Assembly: GCA_964625865.1 (NCBI GenBank)
Contig: CAZVEV010000027.1
Span: 1-36,338 of the forward strand
From: CAZVEV01 sp964625865
GTDB lineage: Bacteria; Planctomycetota; Phycisphaerae; SM23-33
Direction of reading: 5' to 3'
Length of the DNA stretch: 36,338 nucleotides
The translations under genes were made by a program, and so were the position numbers. Shown piece after piece: positions 13,469-20,490 of this stretch (position 1 is its first letter; every line of letters begins with the position of its first letter). Below the pieces are notes generated by a model, which had not been told where the DNA came from, did no database searches, and worked only from the letters and a program-made list of their open reading frames with translations.

Positions 13469-15708
13469 TGGAAAGGTTATTCACCGCATATCAGGTCGCC
13501 GACATCCTTGGACGCCCCCGGCGCGAGGTGCAGGGGTGGATCGAAAGCGGCGAACTGGCCTCGCAGCGCCTCGACGACGGAACGGTCCGCATCTCCGAGA
13601 AGCACCTCGTGCGGTTCCTCCGCCGCCAGGGTGTCGACATGGAGGCGTTGATGGCCCAGACCCTGCAGGCCGAACGCCAGGAGACCTCCGCCGATGAACG
13701 GGCCAGGCTGCTCTCGCCCGATCCGCCCGATCCGGTGGACGCCTCGCCCCCCCCGCCCAAGTCCCCAGCCGAGCCCCTGCACCCCGCGCCCGTCACCGAC
13801 AATGACACGCTGCAGCCGCGAGTCGCGATGGCTGCGCACGTTGCCGCCGCCCTGGAGGCCGATGCGCCGGCCCCGGACGAGGCGCCGCCCGCCGACGACT
13901 CGAATCGACCTGAGAACCCCTATCAGAGCTTCACCGAGACGATCAACGGTTCGGCCGCGACCCCTCCGCCGGATGAGAGTCCAGTCGAGGCCGACTCTCA
14001 CGAGCCGGACGTTCCCCAGACCACTGCCTTCCGCGCTGCGGCCGCACCCGAGCAGCGCCAGGACGAGCCCGAGGACCAACCGGCAGTTGAGCCGCTGGTC
14101 GAACCGGCCCTCGCACCTGACCTGCCCGCTCCGGTGGAGACATCCCAAGCCGAGATCGCGCCGGAACCTGCCGAAGCCCCGTCCGCGGAACAACCCGCTG
14201 ACGACGAGGGTGAACCGGCACCGGCCGGGGAGGCACCTGAACCGGTGTCAGAACCTGTAGTCGAACAGCCAACTCCCCCCGCCGTCGAGCCGGTCGTACC
14301 CGACCGGGCGCCCGAGCCCGAGCCTGCGTCCGTGCCGGATGAGCCCGCTGTCGAAGAGACGCCCGAGCCGGTGATCACACCTGAGCCTGCCACGGTCCCG
14401 TCGGCAGAACAGCCCCCTGCCGACGAGGATGAACCACCGGCGGCAGAGGCGCCCGACGAGACGACCGACGGAGACGACGAACCGGCGAGTGACGAGAAGC
14501 CCGAGCCGGCCTCCCCCGCGGCAAAGATTGACCGCGACTCACAGGCCGGCCAGATCGTCCAGGCGATTCTCAGCGACGCCGTCAAGCGCAGGGCGACGGC
14601 GATTCGCCTCGAAGCGTGCGGCGACCGGATGACCCTCCGTATGCGCATCGGCGGTGAGCTTGAGGAGCGAGAGAGCTTCAGGCGTCGCCTGCCCGCAGGT
14701 GCCGGGCCAAAGGTGATCGACGAACTGATGTCGCTTGCGGGTCTGGACGGCCTGGCCGCCGGGCCGCAGCAGGGCCGCGTCGAGACAACTGTGGGGCGGC
14801 GTGTGATGGAGTTGGCCGTCTCGGCCATGCCGACCGTCGGCGGCCAGGAGATCGTCGTACAACTGGGCGACCCAGCCATCGCGGCAAAGGGCCTGACCGC
14901 CCTGGGCATGACCCGGAAGGATGCCCACGCGATCGAGGACATGCTGGACCGGCGGTCGGGCCTGATCGTGGTGGCCGCCCCGCCGCGTCACGGGCGGGGC
15001 CAGACACTCCGCGCGATGACGGCCCGCCTGGCTGATGGACGTCGCGGCGTGCTGGCCATCGAGCGATCGGTGGGGTCCGGCATCGACAACGTCGCGCAGT
15101 GTCGCTGCGGCGGGCGTGGGGGCATGGCCTGGGACGAAGCGCTCTGGGCGGCGGCGGACCACGACTGCGACGTGGTGGCCGTCGAGGACATCTGCGATCC
15201 GGCGGCAGCAGCCGCGGCGGTTGAGGGGGCGTTGGGCGGGATGACGACGCTTGCGGGCCTGTGGGCGGACTCGCCCGTCGAGGCGATACACCTGCTGGTG
15301 CGGATGGGCGTGGCCCCCTGGCCGCTGGCGGCGACGCTCCAGGGCGTGGTCGCCCAACGGGTGGTCCCCACGCTGTGCAAGGACTGCCGCACCCCCGCCA
15401 AGCCTGCAAGGAAGGACCTGTCGGCCCTGGGGCTGAAAGCACGCGACGTGGACTTCGAGACCTTCACCCCTCGCGGATGCGCCGCATGCGCCAACACCGG
15501 CTATAAGGGAAAGACCGTCCTGACCAGTCTCCTGCAGATCGACCAGGTCCTTGCCGACGTCATCCGCGATGGCGCCGAGGCCGAGGCCCTGGCCGCCGCG
15601 GCGGAACGGACGGAAACCCCGGACCTGCTCACCGCGGGCCTCGTCCGCGCCCGCAAGGGACGCCTCGCCCTGGCGGACCTCGTCCGCGCCGGGGTCGGCG
15701 GCGAATAA
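13465..15708 (+). CDS. HTH domain fused to degenerate PilB/GspE-like ATPase domain
   Basis: This 747-residue protein has three parts. Residues 1-55 form an excisionase/MerR-like helix-turn-helix (FTAYQVADILGRP, then EVQGWIESGELASQRL). Residues about 60-350 are a disordered acidic Pro/Glu/Ala linker with a repeated PSAEQP-acidic motif. Residues about 352-747 align with type II secretion/type IV pilus ATPases. Active-site motifs are ruined: the P-loop GPTGSGKTTT becomes APPRHGRGQT (505-514, Lys to Arg and Ser/Thr to Gly), the Walker B GEIRD becomes EDICD (574-578), and the His-box TLHTNDA becomes GLWADSP. The structural parts survive: LQGVVAQRVVPTLC and the zinc tetracysteine C638, C641, C672, C675 with NTGYKG. 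It is therefore probably a non-hydrolysing pseudo-ATPase that may bind DNA. No other pilus genes are adjacent. Confidence 0.82.
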   Translation: MMERLFTAYQVADILGRPRREVQGWIESGELASQRLDDGTVRISEKHLVRFLRRQGVDMEALMAQTLQAERQETSADERARLLSPDPPDPVDASPPPPKSPAEPLHPAPVTDNDTLQPRVAMAAHVAAALEADAPAPDEAPPADDSNRPENPYQSFTETINGSAATPPPDESPVEADSHEPDVPQTTAFRAAAAPEQRQDEPEDQPAVEPLVEPALAPDLPAPVETSQAEIAPEPAEAPSAEQPADDEGEPAPAGEAPEPVSEPVVEQPTPPAVEPVVPDRAPEPEPASVPDEPAVEETPEPVITPEPATVPSAEQPPADEDEPPAAEAPDETTDGDDEPASDEKPEPASPAAKIDRDSQAGQIVQAILSDAVKRRATAIRLEACGDRMTLRMRIGGELEERESFRRRLPAGAGPKVIDELMSLAGLDGLAAGPQQGRVETTVGRRVMELAVSAMPTVGGQEIVVQLGDPAIAAKGLTALGMTRKDAHAIEDMLDRRSGLIVVAAPPRHGRGQTLRAMTARLADGRRGVLAIERSVGSGIDNVAQCRCGGRGGMAWDEALWAAADHDCDVVAVEDICDPAAAAAAVEGALGGMTTLAGLWADSPVEAIHLLVRMGVAPWPLAATLQGVVAQRVVPTLCKDCRTPAKPARKDLSALGLKARDVDFETFTPRGCAACANTGYKGKTVLTSLLQIDQVLADVIRDGAEAEALAAAAERTETPDLLTAGLVRARKGRLALADLVRAGVGGE

Positions 15709-15712
15709 TGAA

Positions 15713-15852
15713 CGTCGAGCGTTGCTCGACCGCTAAACGTGGAAGAAACAACGCCATCGACCGACCACTGAACGGCGCGTTGTATCGATCGGCGCATTAC
15801 AGGTGTGGCGCGCACTGTTTAGCGGCGGGGCAACGCCCCGCGCTCGTCGTTC
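15713..15852. repeat. Family A inverted REP-like pair
   Basis: A minus-oriented unit (15713-15738, GTTTAGCGG then TCGAGC-AAC-GCTCGA) and a plus-oriented unit (15817-15852, GTTTAGCGG then CGGGGC-AAC-GCCCCG) face away from each other about 78 bp apart. The same head and hairpin occur on both sides of the RAYT gene. The pair begins 4 nt after one stop codon and ends 14 nt before the stop of the convergent gene. Confidence 0.75.
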
Positions 15853-15866
15853 CACGCGCACCGGCG

Positions 15867-17276
15867 CTAGGACTGGCCCCTGACGTACCGGTCTATCGCG
15901 CCGGCCGCGTCCTTGCCGTCGCCCATCGCCAATATCACCGTCGCCCCGCCGCGGACAATGTCCCCGCCGGAGAACACGCCCGGCACGGACGTCATGTGGT
16001 TCTCGTCGGTCTCGATATTGCCCCACCGGTTGAGTTTCATCTCGGGGCACGTCGCGGTCAGCAGGGGATTGGCCCGCGTGCCGATGGCCACCACCGCGAT
16101 CTGCGCGGGCAGGTCGAAGATGTCGCCCTCGATCGGCACGGGGCGGCGGCGCCCGGAGGCGTCCGGCTCGCCGAGTTCCATCCGCTGCATGCGGATCGCG
16201 CGGACCCACCCGTCGTCCCCGCCGATAATCTCCAGCGGGGCCACCAGGAACATGAACTCGATGCCTTCGTGTTCGGCGTGGTGGATCTCTTCGAGGCGGG
16301 CGGGCATCTCGACGCGGCTGCGACGGTAGGCCAACACCGCCCGCGTCGAGCCGAGCCGCTTGGCCGTCCGCACCGAGTCCATCGCCACGTTGCCCCCGCC
16401 GAAGACCACCGCCGTGGCGCCGCGGGCGATCGGCGTCGTGCCGTCGGGGCGATATGCCCCCATCAGGTTCACTCGCGTCAGGTATTCGTTGGCCGAGTAG
16501 ACGCCCTTGAGGTTCTCGCCGGGCACGTTCAGGAACATCGGCAGGCCCGCGCCGTTGGCGACGAAGCACGCGTCATACTCGGCCATGATCTGCTGAATCG
16601 TGATCGTCCTGCCGACCACCACGTTGCACTCGATCGTCACGCCCAGCGCTCGCAGGTTCGCCACCTCGTGATCGACGATTCGCTTGGGCAGGCGGAACTC
16701 CGGAATGCCGTACCGCAACACGCCGCCGGTGTCGTGCAGGGCCTCGAAAACGTGCACGTCGTGTCCCAGCAGGGCCAGCTCGCCCGCGGCGGTCAGCCCG
16801 CCGGGGCCCGAGCCGACGACGGCGACTTTGTGGCCGGACCTTTCCGCCGGAGGGGTCGGGGCGGCCGCGTGGGCGGAAGCCCAGTCGGCGATGAAACGCT
16901 CGAGCCACCCTATCGCCACCGGCTCGCCCTTCTTGCCGCGAACGCACACCTGCTCGCACTGCGTCTCCTGCGGGCAGACGCGCCCGGTGGTGGCCGGCAG
17001 GGCGTTGTCGCGCAGGAGGATGTCGGCGGCGGCGGCGAAGTCGCCCTCGGCGATCGCGCCGAGGAACTCCGGTATCCGCACGGCCACCGGGCAGCCCCCC
17101 ACACAGGGGCGGGCCTTGCACTGGATGCAGCGCTGAGCCTCGCGAATGGCCTCGGCCTCGCCCAGCCCCAGGTTCACCTCGTCGAAGTTCCCGGAACGAA
17201 CCATCGGATCCTGCTCGGGCATGGTCGTCCGCTCGATGGCCATCCGCTCTTTCGGTGTCAGTTTCGTTTCGCTCAT
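15867..17276 (-). CDS. NfnB/SudA-type large subunit (GltD-like)
   Basis: This 469-residue flavoprotein is related to the glutamate synthase small subunit and annotated in various genomes as gltA, sudA or nfnB. It has two N-terminal [4Fe-4S] motifs (C50, C53, C58, C62 and C101, C107, C111), an FAD fold (VAVVGSGPGGLTAAGELA, about 151-168), an NADPH fold (AVVFGGGNVAMDSVRTAKR) and the terminal GVFSGGDIVRGGATVILAMG. It starts with ATG at 17276 and overlaps the preceding gene by ATGA. Paired with that FNR-like subunit it forms the NfnAB/SudAB enzyme, which transfers electrons between NADH, NADPH and ferredoxin; a stand-alone glutamate synthase role is less likely because no large glutamate synthase subunit is present. 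Confidence 0.88.
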   Translation of the reverse strand: MSETKLTPKERMAIERTTMPEQDPMVRSGNFDEVNLGLGEAEAIREAQRCIQCKARPCVGGCPVAVRIPEFLGAIAEGDFAAAADILLRDNALPATTGRVCPQETQCEQVCVRGKKGEPVAIGWLERFIADWASAHAAAPTPPAERSGHKVAVVGSGPGGLTAAGELALLGHDVHVFEALHDTGGVLRYGIPEFRLPKRIVDHEVANLRALGVTIECNVVVGRTITIQQIMAEYDACFVANGAGLPMFLNVPGENLKGVYSANEYLTRVNLMGAYRPDGTTPIARGATAVVFGGGNVAMDSVRTAKRLGSTRAVLAYRRSRVEMPARLEEIHHAEHEGIEFMFLVAPLEIIGGDDGWVRAIRMQRMELGEPDASGRRRPVPIEGDIFDLPAQIAVVAIGTRANPLLTATCPEMKLNRWGNIETDENHMTSVPGVFSGGDIVRGGATVILAMGDGKDAAGAIDRYVRGQS

Positions 17277-18127
17277 GACCGGCCCTCCTGCTCGGCGTCC
17301 AGTGCGTCGGCCAGCGCGTCGAGGCGGCAGTGGGCATCCTTCTCGTAAGTCGCCAGGCGTGCGGTCAGTTCGTCGAAGTTCACGTGGTGGCCGTCGAACT
17401 CGGGCCCGTCGACGCAGGCGAACTTGATCTCGCCGCCGACGGTGACGCGGCAGCCCCCGCACATGCCCGTCCCGTCGACCATGATGGGATTCAGGCTGAC
17501 GATGGTCTTGATGCCTACCGGACGGGTCTGCTCGACGACGGCCCGCATCATCGGCACGGGGCCGACGGCAAACACGGCGGCCGGGCGACGCGACTCGTCG
17601 GCGAGGATCTCGCCCAGGACGGCGGTGACGAAGCCCTTGACGCCCAGCGAACCGTCCTCCGTGGTCACGAGCACCTCGGAGCAGAACTCGGCCAGGTCGT
17701 CGCGGAGAATCACGTACGGCTCGCTCCGCCCGCCGATGATCGTGGTCACCTCGTTGCCCGCCTCGGCCAGCGCTCGGGCCAGCGGGAACAGGACGGCCGT
17801 GCCCACGCCCCCGCCCACGCACACGACCTTGCCCCAGTTTTCGATTTCGGTGACGTGTCCGAGCGGTCCGGCCACGTCGCGGATCGACCCGCCGATCGGC
17901 TCGGAAACGATCTGCTTCGTCGACTCGCCGAGGGCCTGGATAATCAGCGTAATCGTGCCGGCCTCGGGGTCGGCGTCGGCGATGGTAAGCGGGATGCGCT
18001 CGCCGCCTTCGCTGTGGCGGACGATCACGAATTGCCCCGGCATCCGGGCCGCCGCCACGCGCGGGGCCCGCACGCGCAAGCGATGCACGTTCGGAGCCAA
18101 CTCTTCGTTACTGACGATCTCAAACAT
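17273..18127 (-). CDS. NfnA/SudB-type ferredoxin-NADP reductase-like subunit
   Basis: This 284-residue protein is the FAD- and [2Fe-2S]-bearing small subunit of an NfnAB/SudAB pair. It has an FAD-binding beta barrel (GQFVIVRHSEGGERIPLTIA, residues 31-50), an NAD-binding fold (VCVGGGVGTAVLFPLARAL, about 102-120), and a C-terminal cluster motif D218-GTGM-C223-GG-C226 with C238. One Asp and three Cys is the ligand set reported for NfnA. It comes first in the pair, with overlapping stop and start (ATGA) into the large subunit. Electron bifurcation is known for characterised NfnAB enzymes and is inferred here; other SudB relatives act in sulfide or pyrimidine metabolism. Confidence 0.87.
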   Translation of the reverse strand: MFEIVSNEELAPNVHRLRVRAPRVAAARMPGQFVIVRHSEGGERIPLTIADADPEAGTITLIIQALGESTKQIVSEPIGGSIRDVAGPLGHVTEIENWGKVVCVGGGVGTAVLFPLARALAEAGNEVTTIIGGRSEPYVILRDDLAEFCSEVLVTTEDGSLGVKGFVTAVLGEILADESRRPAAVFAVGPVPMMRAVVEQTRPVGIKTIVSLNPIMVDGTGMCGGCRVTVGGEIKFACVDGPEFDGHHVNFDELTARLATYEKDAHCRLDALADALDAEQEGRS

Positions 18128-18223
18128 TCCTGATTCGTTCCTGTCTCTTGCTCAGTTTCGTATCAAACGGTTACTCACACCTGTGCGTCGGCGCCAATCG
18201 CGTGTCCTCGTACCAGGGAAACG

Positions 18224-18275
18224 CCCCATGACGGCGTCATGGGGATCCCCTCGACGCAGTCGAGGGGCTTTTTGG
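18224..18275 (+). terminator. Tandem 9-bp hairpins, the second with a T-run
   Basis: CCCCATGAC-GGC-GTCATGGGG (18224-18244) and CCCCTCGAC-GCA-GTCGAGGGG (18247-18267) have identical geometry, and the second is followed by CTTTTTGG on the plus strand. That would be an intrinsic terminator for plus-strand transcription, yet both flanking genes are on the minus strand. It could block antisense transcription into galE, or serve as the galE terminator in a weaker, T-poor way. Confidence 0.45.
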
Positions 18276-18309
18276 ACCGCGTCAGCGGGCGATGGACGAC
18301 GCATGGGCG

Positions 18310-19293
18310 TCACCCGTCGTAACCGTTGGGGTGCTTCTCGTGCCACGCCCACGCGTGGCCGATGATCTCTTTGAGGTACGGCATCTTCGGCTGCCAGCCC
18401 AACGCGTCCATCGCTCGGCGCGACGAGGCGACCAGGCGGTCCGGGTCGCCCGGGCGGCGGTCGACGACGGCGGCCGGGATCGGATGGTCCGCCACCTCGC
18501 GACACGTCTCGATGACCTGCCTGACGCTGAAGCCCTCGCCGTTGCCCAGGTTGCAGGCCTTGACCTGGCCCGCCTCGGCCGCCCCGACCGCCAGCACGTG
18601 GGCGTCGGCAAGGTCGCAGACGTGGATGTAGTCGCGAATGCACGTGCCGTCCGGCGTGTCGTAGTCGTCGCCGAAGATCTTGATGTCGTCGCGCAGGCCC
18701 AGCGGCACCTGGAGGACCAGCGGGATCAGGTGCGTCTCGGGACTGTGGTCCTCGCCAATGTCGCCGTCCGGATGCGCCCCGGCGACGTTGAAGTACCGCA
18801 GGGCCACGAAGCCCATGTCGTAGGCCTCCGCGTAGGCCCGGAGCATGTACTCGACGCACAGCTTGCTCGCGCCGTACGGGTTGATCGGGTCCAGCGTGTC
18901 GTCTTCCTGGATGACCGCGCGGTCCGGAATGCCGTACACCGCCGCCGTCGACGAGAACACCATCGTCCGCACGCCGCAGTCGCGCATCGCGTCCAGCAGG
19001 GTCAGGCCGATGATCGTGTTGTTGCGGAAGTACTTGTCCGGCTTGGCCACCGACTCACCCGCCTCGATGAACGCCGCCAGGTGAATCACCGCGTCGATCT
19101 CGTGCTCTCGCAGCGCCAGCCGCACCGCCTCGCCGTCAGCCACGTCGGCGACGACCAACTCGGTATCCGCGACGGCCTCCGCGTGTCCGTTGACGAGATT
19201 GTCGATCACCACACACCGGTGCCCCGCCCCCGCCAGCGCGCGGACCACGTGCGACCCGATATATCCCGCCCCGCCTGTCAAAAGCACATTCAT
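18310..19293 (-). CDS. galE: UDP-glucose 4-epimerase GalE
   Basis: The 327-residue extended SDR enzyme interconverts UDP-glucose and UDP-galactose. It carries the NAD motif GGAGYIGSH (residues 7-15), the catalytic SSTAAVYG serine region and YGASK (Tyr-x3-Lys), ALRYFNVAGAHPDG, and the substrate region TPDGTCIRDYIHVCDLADAH, all diagnostic of GalE. The length is normal. The ATG at 19293 follows GGAG and a near-consensus promoter. The gene stands alone and may supply sugars for surface polysaccharide. Confidence 0.96.
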   Translation of the reverse strand: MNVLLTGGAGYIGSHVVRALAGAGHRCVVIDNLVNGHAEAVADTELVVADVADGEAVRLALREHEIDAVIHLAAFIEAGESVAKPDKYFRNNTIIGLTLLDAMRDCGVRTMVFSSTAAVYGIPDRAVIQEDDTLDPINPYGASKLCVEYMLRAYAEAYDMGFVALRYFNVAGAHPDGDIGEDHSPETHLIPLVLQVPLGLRDDIKIFGDDYDTPDGTCIRDYIHVCDLADAHVLAVGAAEAGQVKACNLGNGEGFSVRQVIETCREVADHPIPAAVVDRRPGDPDRLVASSRRAMDALGWQPKMPYLKEIIGHAWAWHEKHPNGYDG

Positions 19294-19325
19294 AGCAGTC
19301 TCCAGCCGTCCAATCCGAATCGATG

Positions 19326-19354
19326 ATTATAGACCCGCTCGCCGCCCATTGCAA
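19326..19354 (-). promoter_or_regulatory. Promoter for galE
   Basis: On the minus strand TTGCAA (19349-19354) and a perfect TATAAT (19326-19331) are 17 bp apart. Transcription would begin about 26 nt before the ATG. Confidence 0.65.
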
Positions 19355-19381
19355 TCCGCGCGCCGAATAGACCACGTCGTT

Positions 19382-19475
19382 GTTTAGCGGTCGGTCCAAC
19401 TTGTCGTCCCTCCACGTTTAGCGGTCGGGCAACGCCCGACGTTCGTCGTTCGACAACGCCTAGCGCTCATTGTTC
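19382..19475 (+). repeat. Family A REP-like units left of the RAYT gene
   Basis: Two plus-oriented GTTTAGCGG heads occur at 19382-19390 and 19416-19424. The second is followed by the hairpin TCGGGC-AAC-GCCCGA and CGTTCGTCGTTC; the first hairpin is degenerate. A third decayed unit (CGACAACGCCTAGCG) ends near 19475. They are inverted relative to the units right of the gene. Confidence 0.75.
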
Positions 19476-19520
19476 AACATCATCCGACGCCGCGACTATC
19501 ATTCCCCGCCGCCTGCACCG

Positions 19521-19549
19521 ATGACATCGCGACTCACGTTGCATATACT
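19521..19549 (+). promoter_or_regulatory. Promoter candidate for the RAYT gene
   Basis: ATGACA (19521-19526) and TATACT (19544-19549) are 17 bp apart. The -10 box ends 8 nt before the ATG, so the transcript would have almost no leader, in keeping with low transposase expression. Confidence 0.4.
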
Positions 19550-19557
19550 CCGCCGTC

Positions 19558-20136
19558 ATGGTCCGGGCGTATCATGTCATCTTCACCACGTATGGGTTCT
19601 GGTTGCCCAACGACCCTCGTGGATCGTGGTCGGACTACGTCCGCAATTGGGAGGTATTCCGTTTCGGTCCGGCGACGAAGACCAACCAGCGACGATCTCT
19701 CGCCCGGGACGAGCATGATCACGTGAAGCGGCGTGCTGCCAAGGCGTCACTTCGCTACCCGCCGGTCTCCTTCAATGGGCAACAGGCGCTGTCAGTGGCG
19801 AATGGATTCCGCAGTGCGATAGCCCGGTCGGGGTATCGTTTCGCCGCCTGCGCGATACTGCCGGAACATGTCCACGCGGTGATTGCCCGGTGCGATCACA
19901 AGATCGAGAAGGTCGTGGGACAACTCAAGGGCGAAGCGACCAAACAGCTCAAACGGGACAACCTGCATCCGTTCGGACATCTCGCCGACCCGCCCTCGCC
20001 GTGGGTGCGCCGGGGATGGAACGTCTTCCTGAGCACTGACGAGGCGATCGGCCGCGCGATTCGCTACGTTGAGCAGAACCCCGCCAAGGAGGGCAAACCG
20101 CTGCAGGAGTGGTCGTTTGTGAGTCCATTTGCGTGA
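19558..20136 (+). CDS. REP-associated tyrosine transposase (RAYT, IS200-like Y1)
   Basis: This 192-residue HUH-family nuclease has the metal-binding His-x-His at H104 and H106 (LPEHVHAVIAR) and the nucleophile Tyr170 in IRYVEQNPAKEG, the layout of RAYT/IS200-type Y1 enzymes. These cut single-stranded hairpin DNA and are thought to spread REP repeats. The opening YHVIFTTYGFWLPNDPRGSW resembles a clade common in planctomycetes. Family A repeats lie on both sides in inverted orientation (19382-19475 and 20158-20226), as expected for a RAYT with its cognate REPs. The frame is full length and uninterrupted, so it may be active. ATG start at 19558, with no clear ribosome site. Confidence 0.88.
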   Translation: MVRAYHVIFTTYGFWLPNDPRGSWSDYVRNWEVFRFGPATKTNQRRSLARDEHDHVKRRAAKASLRYPPVSFNGQQALSVANGFRSAIARSGYRFAACAILPEHVHAVIARCDHKIEKVVGQLKGEATKQLKRDNLHPFGHLADPPSPWVRRGWNVFLSTDEAIGRAIRYVEQNPAKEGKPLQEWSFVSPFA

Positions 20137-20157
20137 CGCACGTGCAACGTGGCGCGG

Positions 20158-20226
20158 GACGTCGTTGAACGACAAGCGTCGGGCGTTGTCGAACGACGAA
20201 CGTCGGGCGTTGCCCGACCGCTAAAC
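20158..20226 (-). repeat. Family A REP-like units right of the RAYT gene
   Basis: Read on the minus strand, GTTTAGCGG (20218-20226) is followed by TCGGGC-AAC-GCCCGA and then further diverged copies around GTTCGTCGTTC and AACGCCCGACG. They face the opposite way from the units at 19382-19475. Confidence 0.75.
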
Positions 20227-20304
20227 AGTGGAAGGAACGACAGGTTGGATCGACCGCGGGACACTGCATACCGACACGAACTCTCCCTGCGTCCCGCGCG
20301 CAGC

Positions 20305-20330
20305 GTTCAGCGGCGGGGCATCGCCCCGCG
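20305..20330 (+). repeat. Family A unit, GC-variant
   Basis: GTTCAGCGG followed by the hairpin CGGGGC-ATC-GCCCCG. The sequence is nearly the same as the plus-oriented unit at 15817-15842. Confidence 0.65.
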
Positions 20331-20490
20331 CGTGTCCGTGGCAGGTACAATGCGAGCGCTGCAAACAACCCGTTGATCGCCCCGGTCACTAACGGATATG
20401 CTGTGGTGAAATCAGGCGACGTGGTGCAGACCGCGGGCGGGTTCGGCGAATCCGTCCGGGGATGCGCATGCGCGCATGGAGTGATGTGGC

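Larger units (their letters stand above)
20137..20490. other. Intergenic region filled with family A repeats
   Basis: These 354 bp between the RAYT gene and mfd contain two groups of family A units (20158-20226 and 20305-20330) and no supported gene. No convincing mfd promoter is seen. Confidence 0.5.

Noticed and set aside
19382..20330. A complete IS200/IS605 insertion sequence
   Set aside because: The protein is RAYT-like, no tnpB is present, and the flanks are multi-copy REP-like units and not defined element ends.
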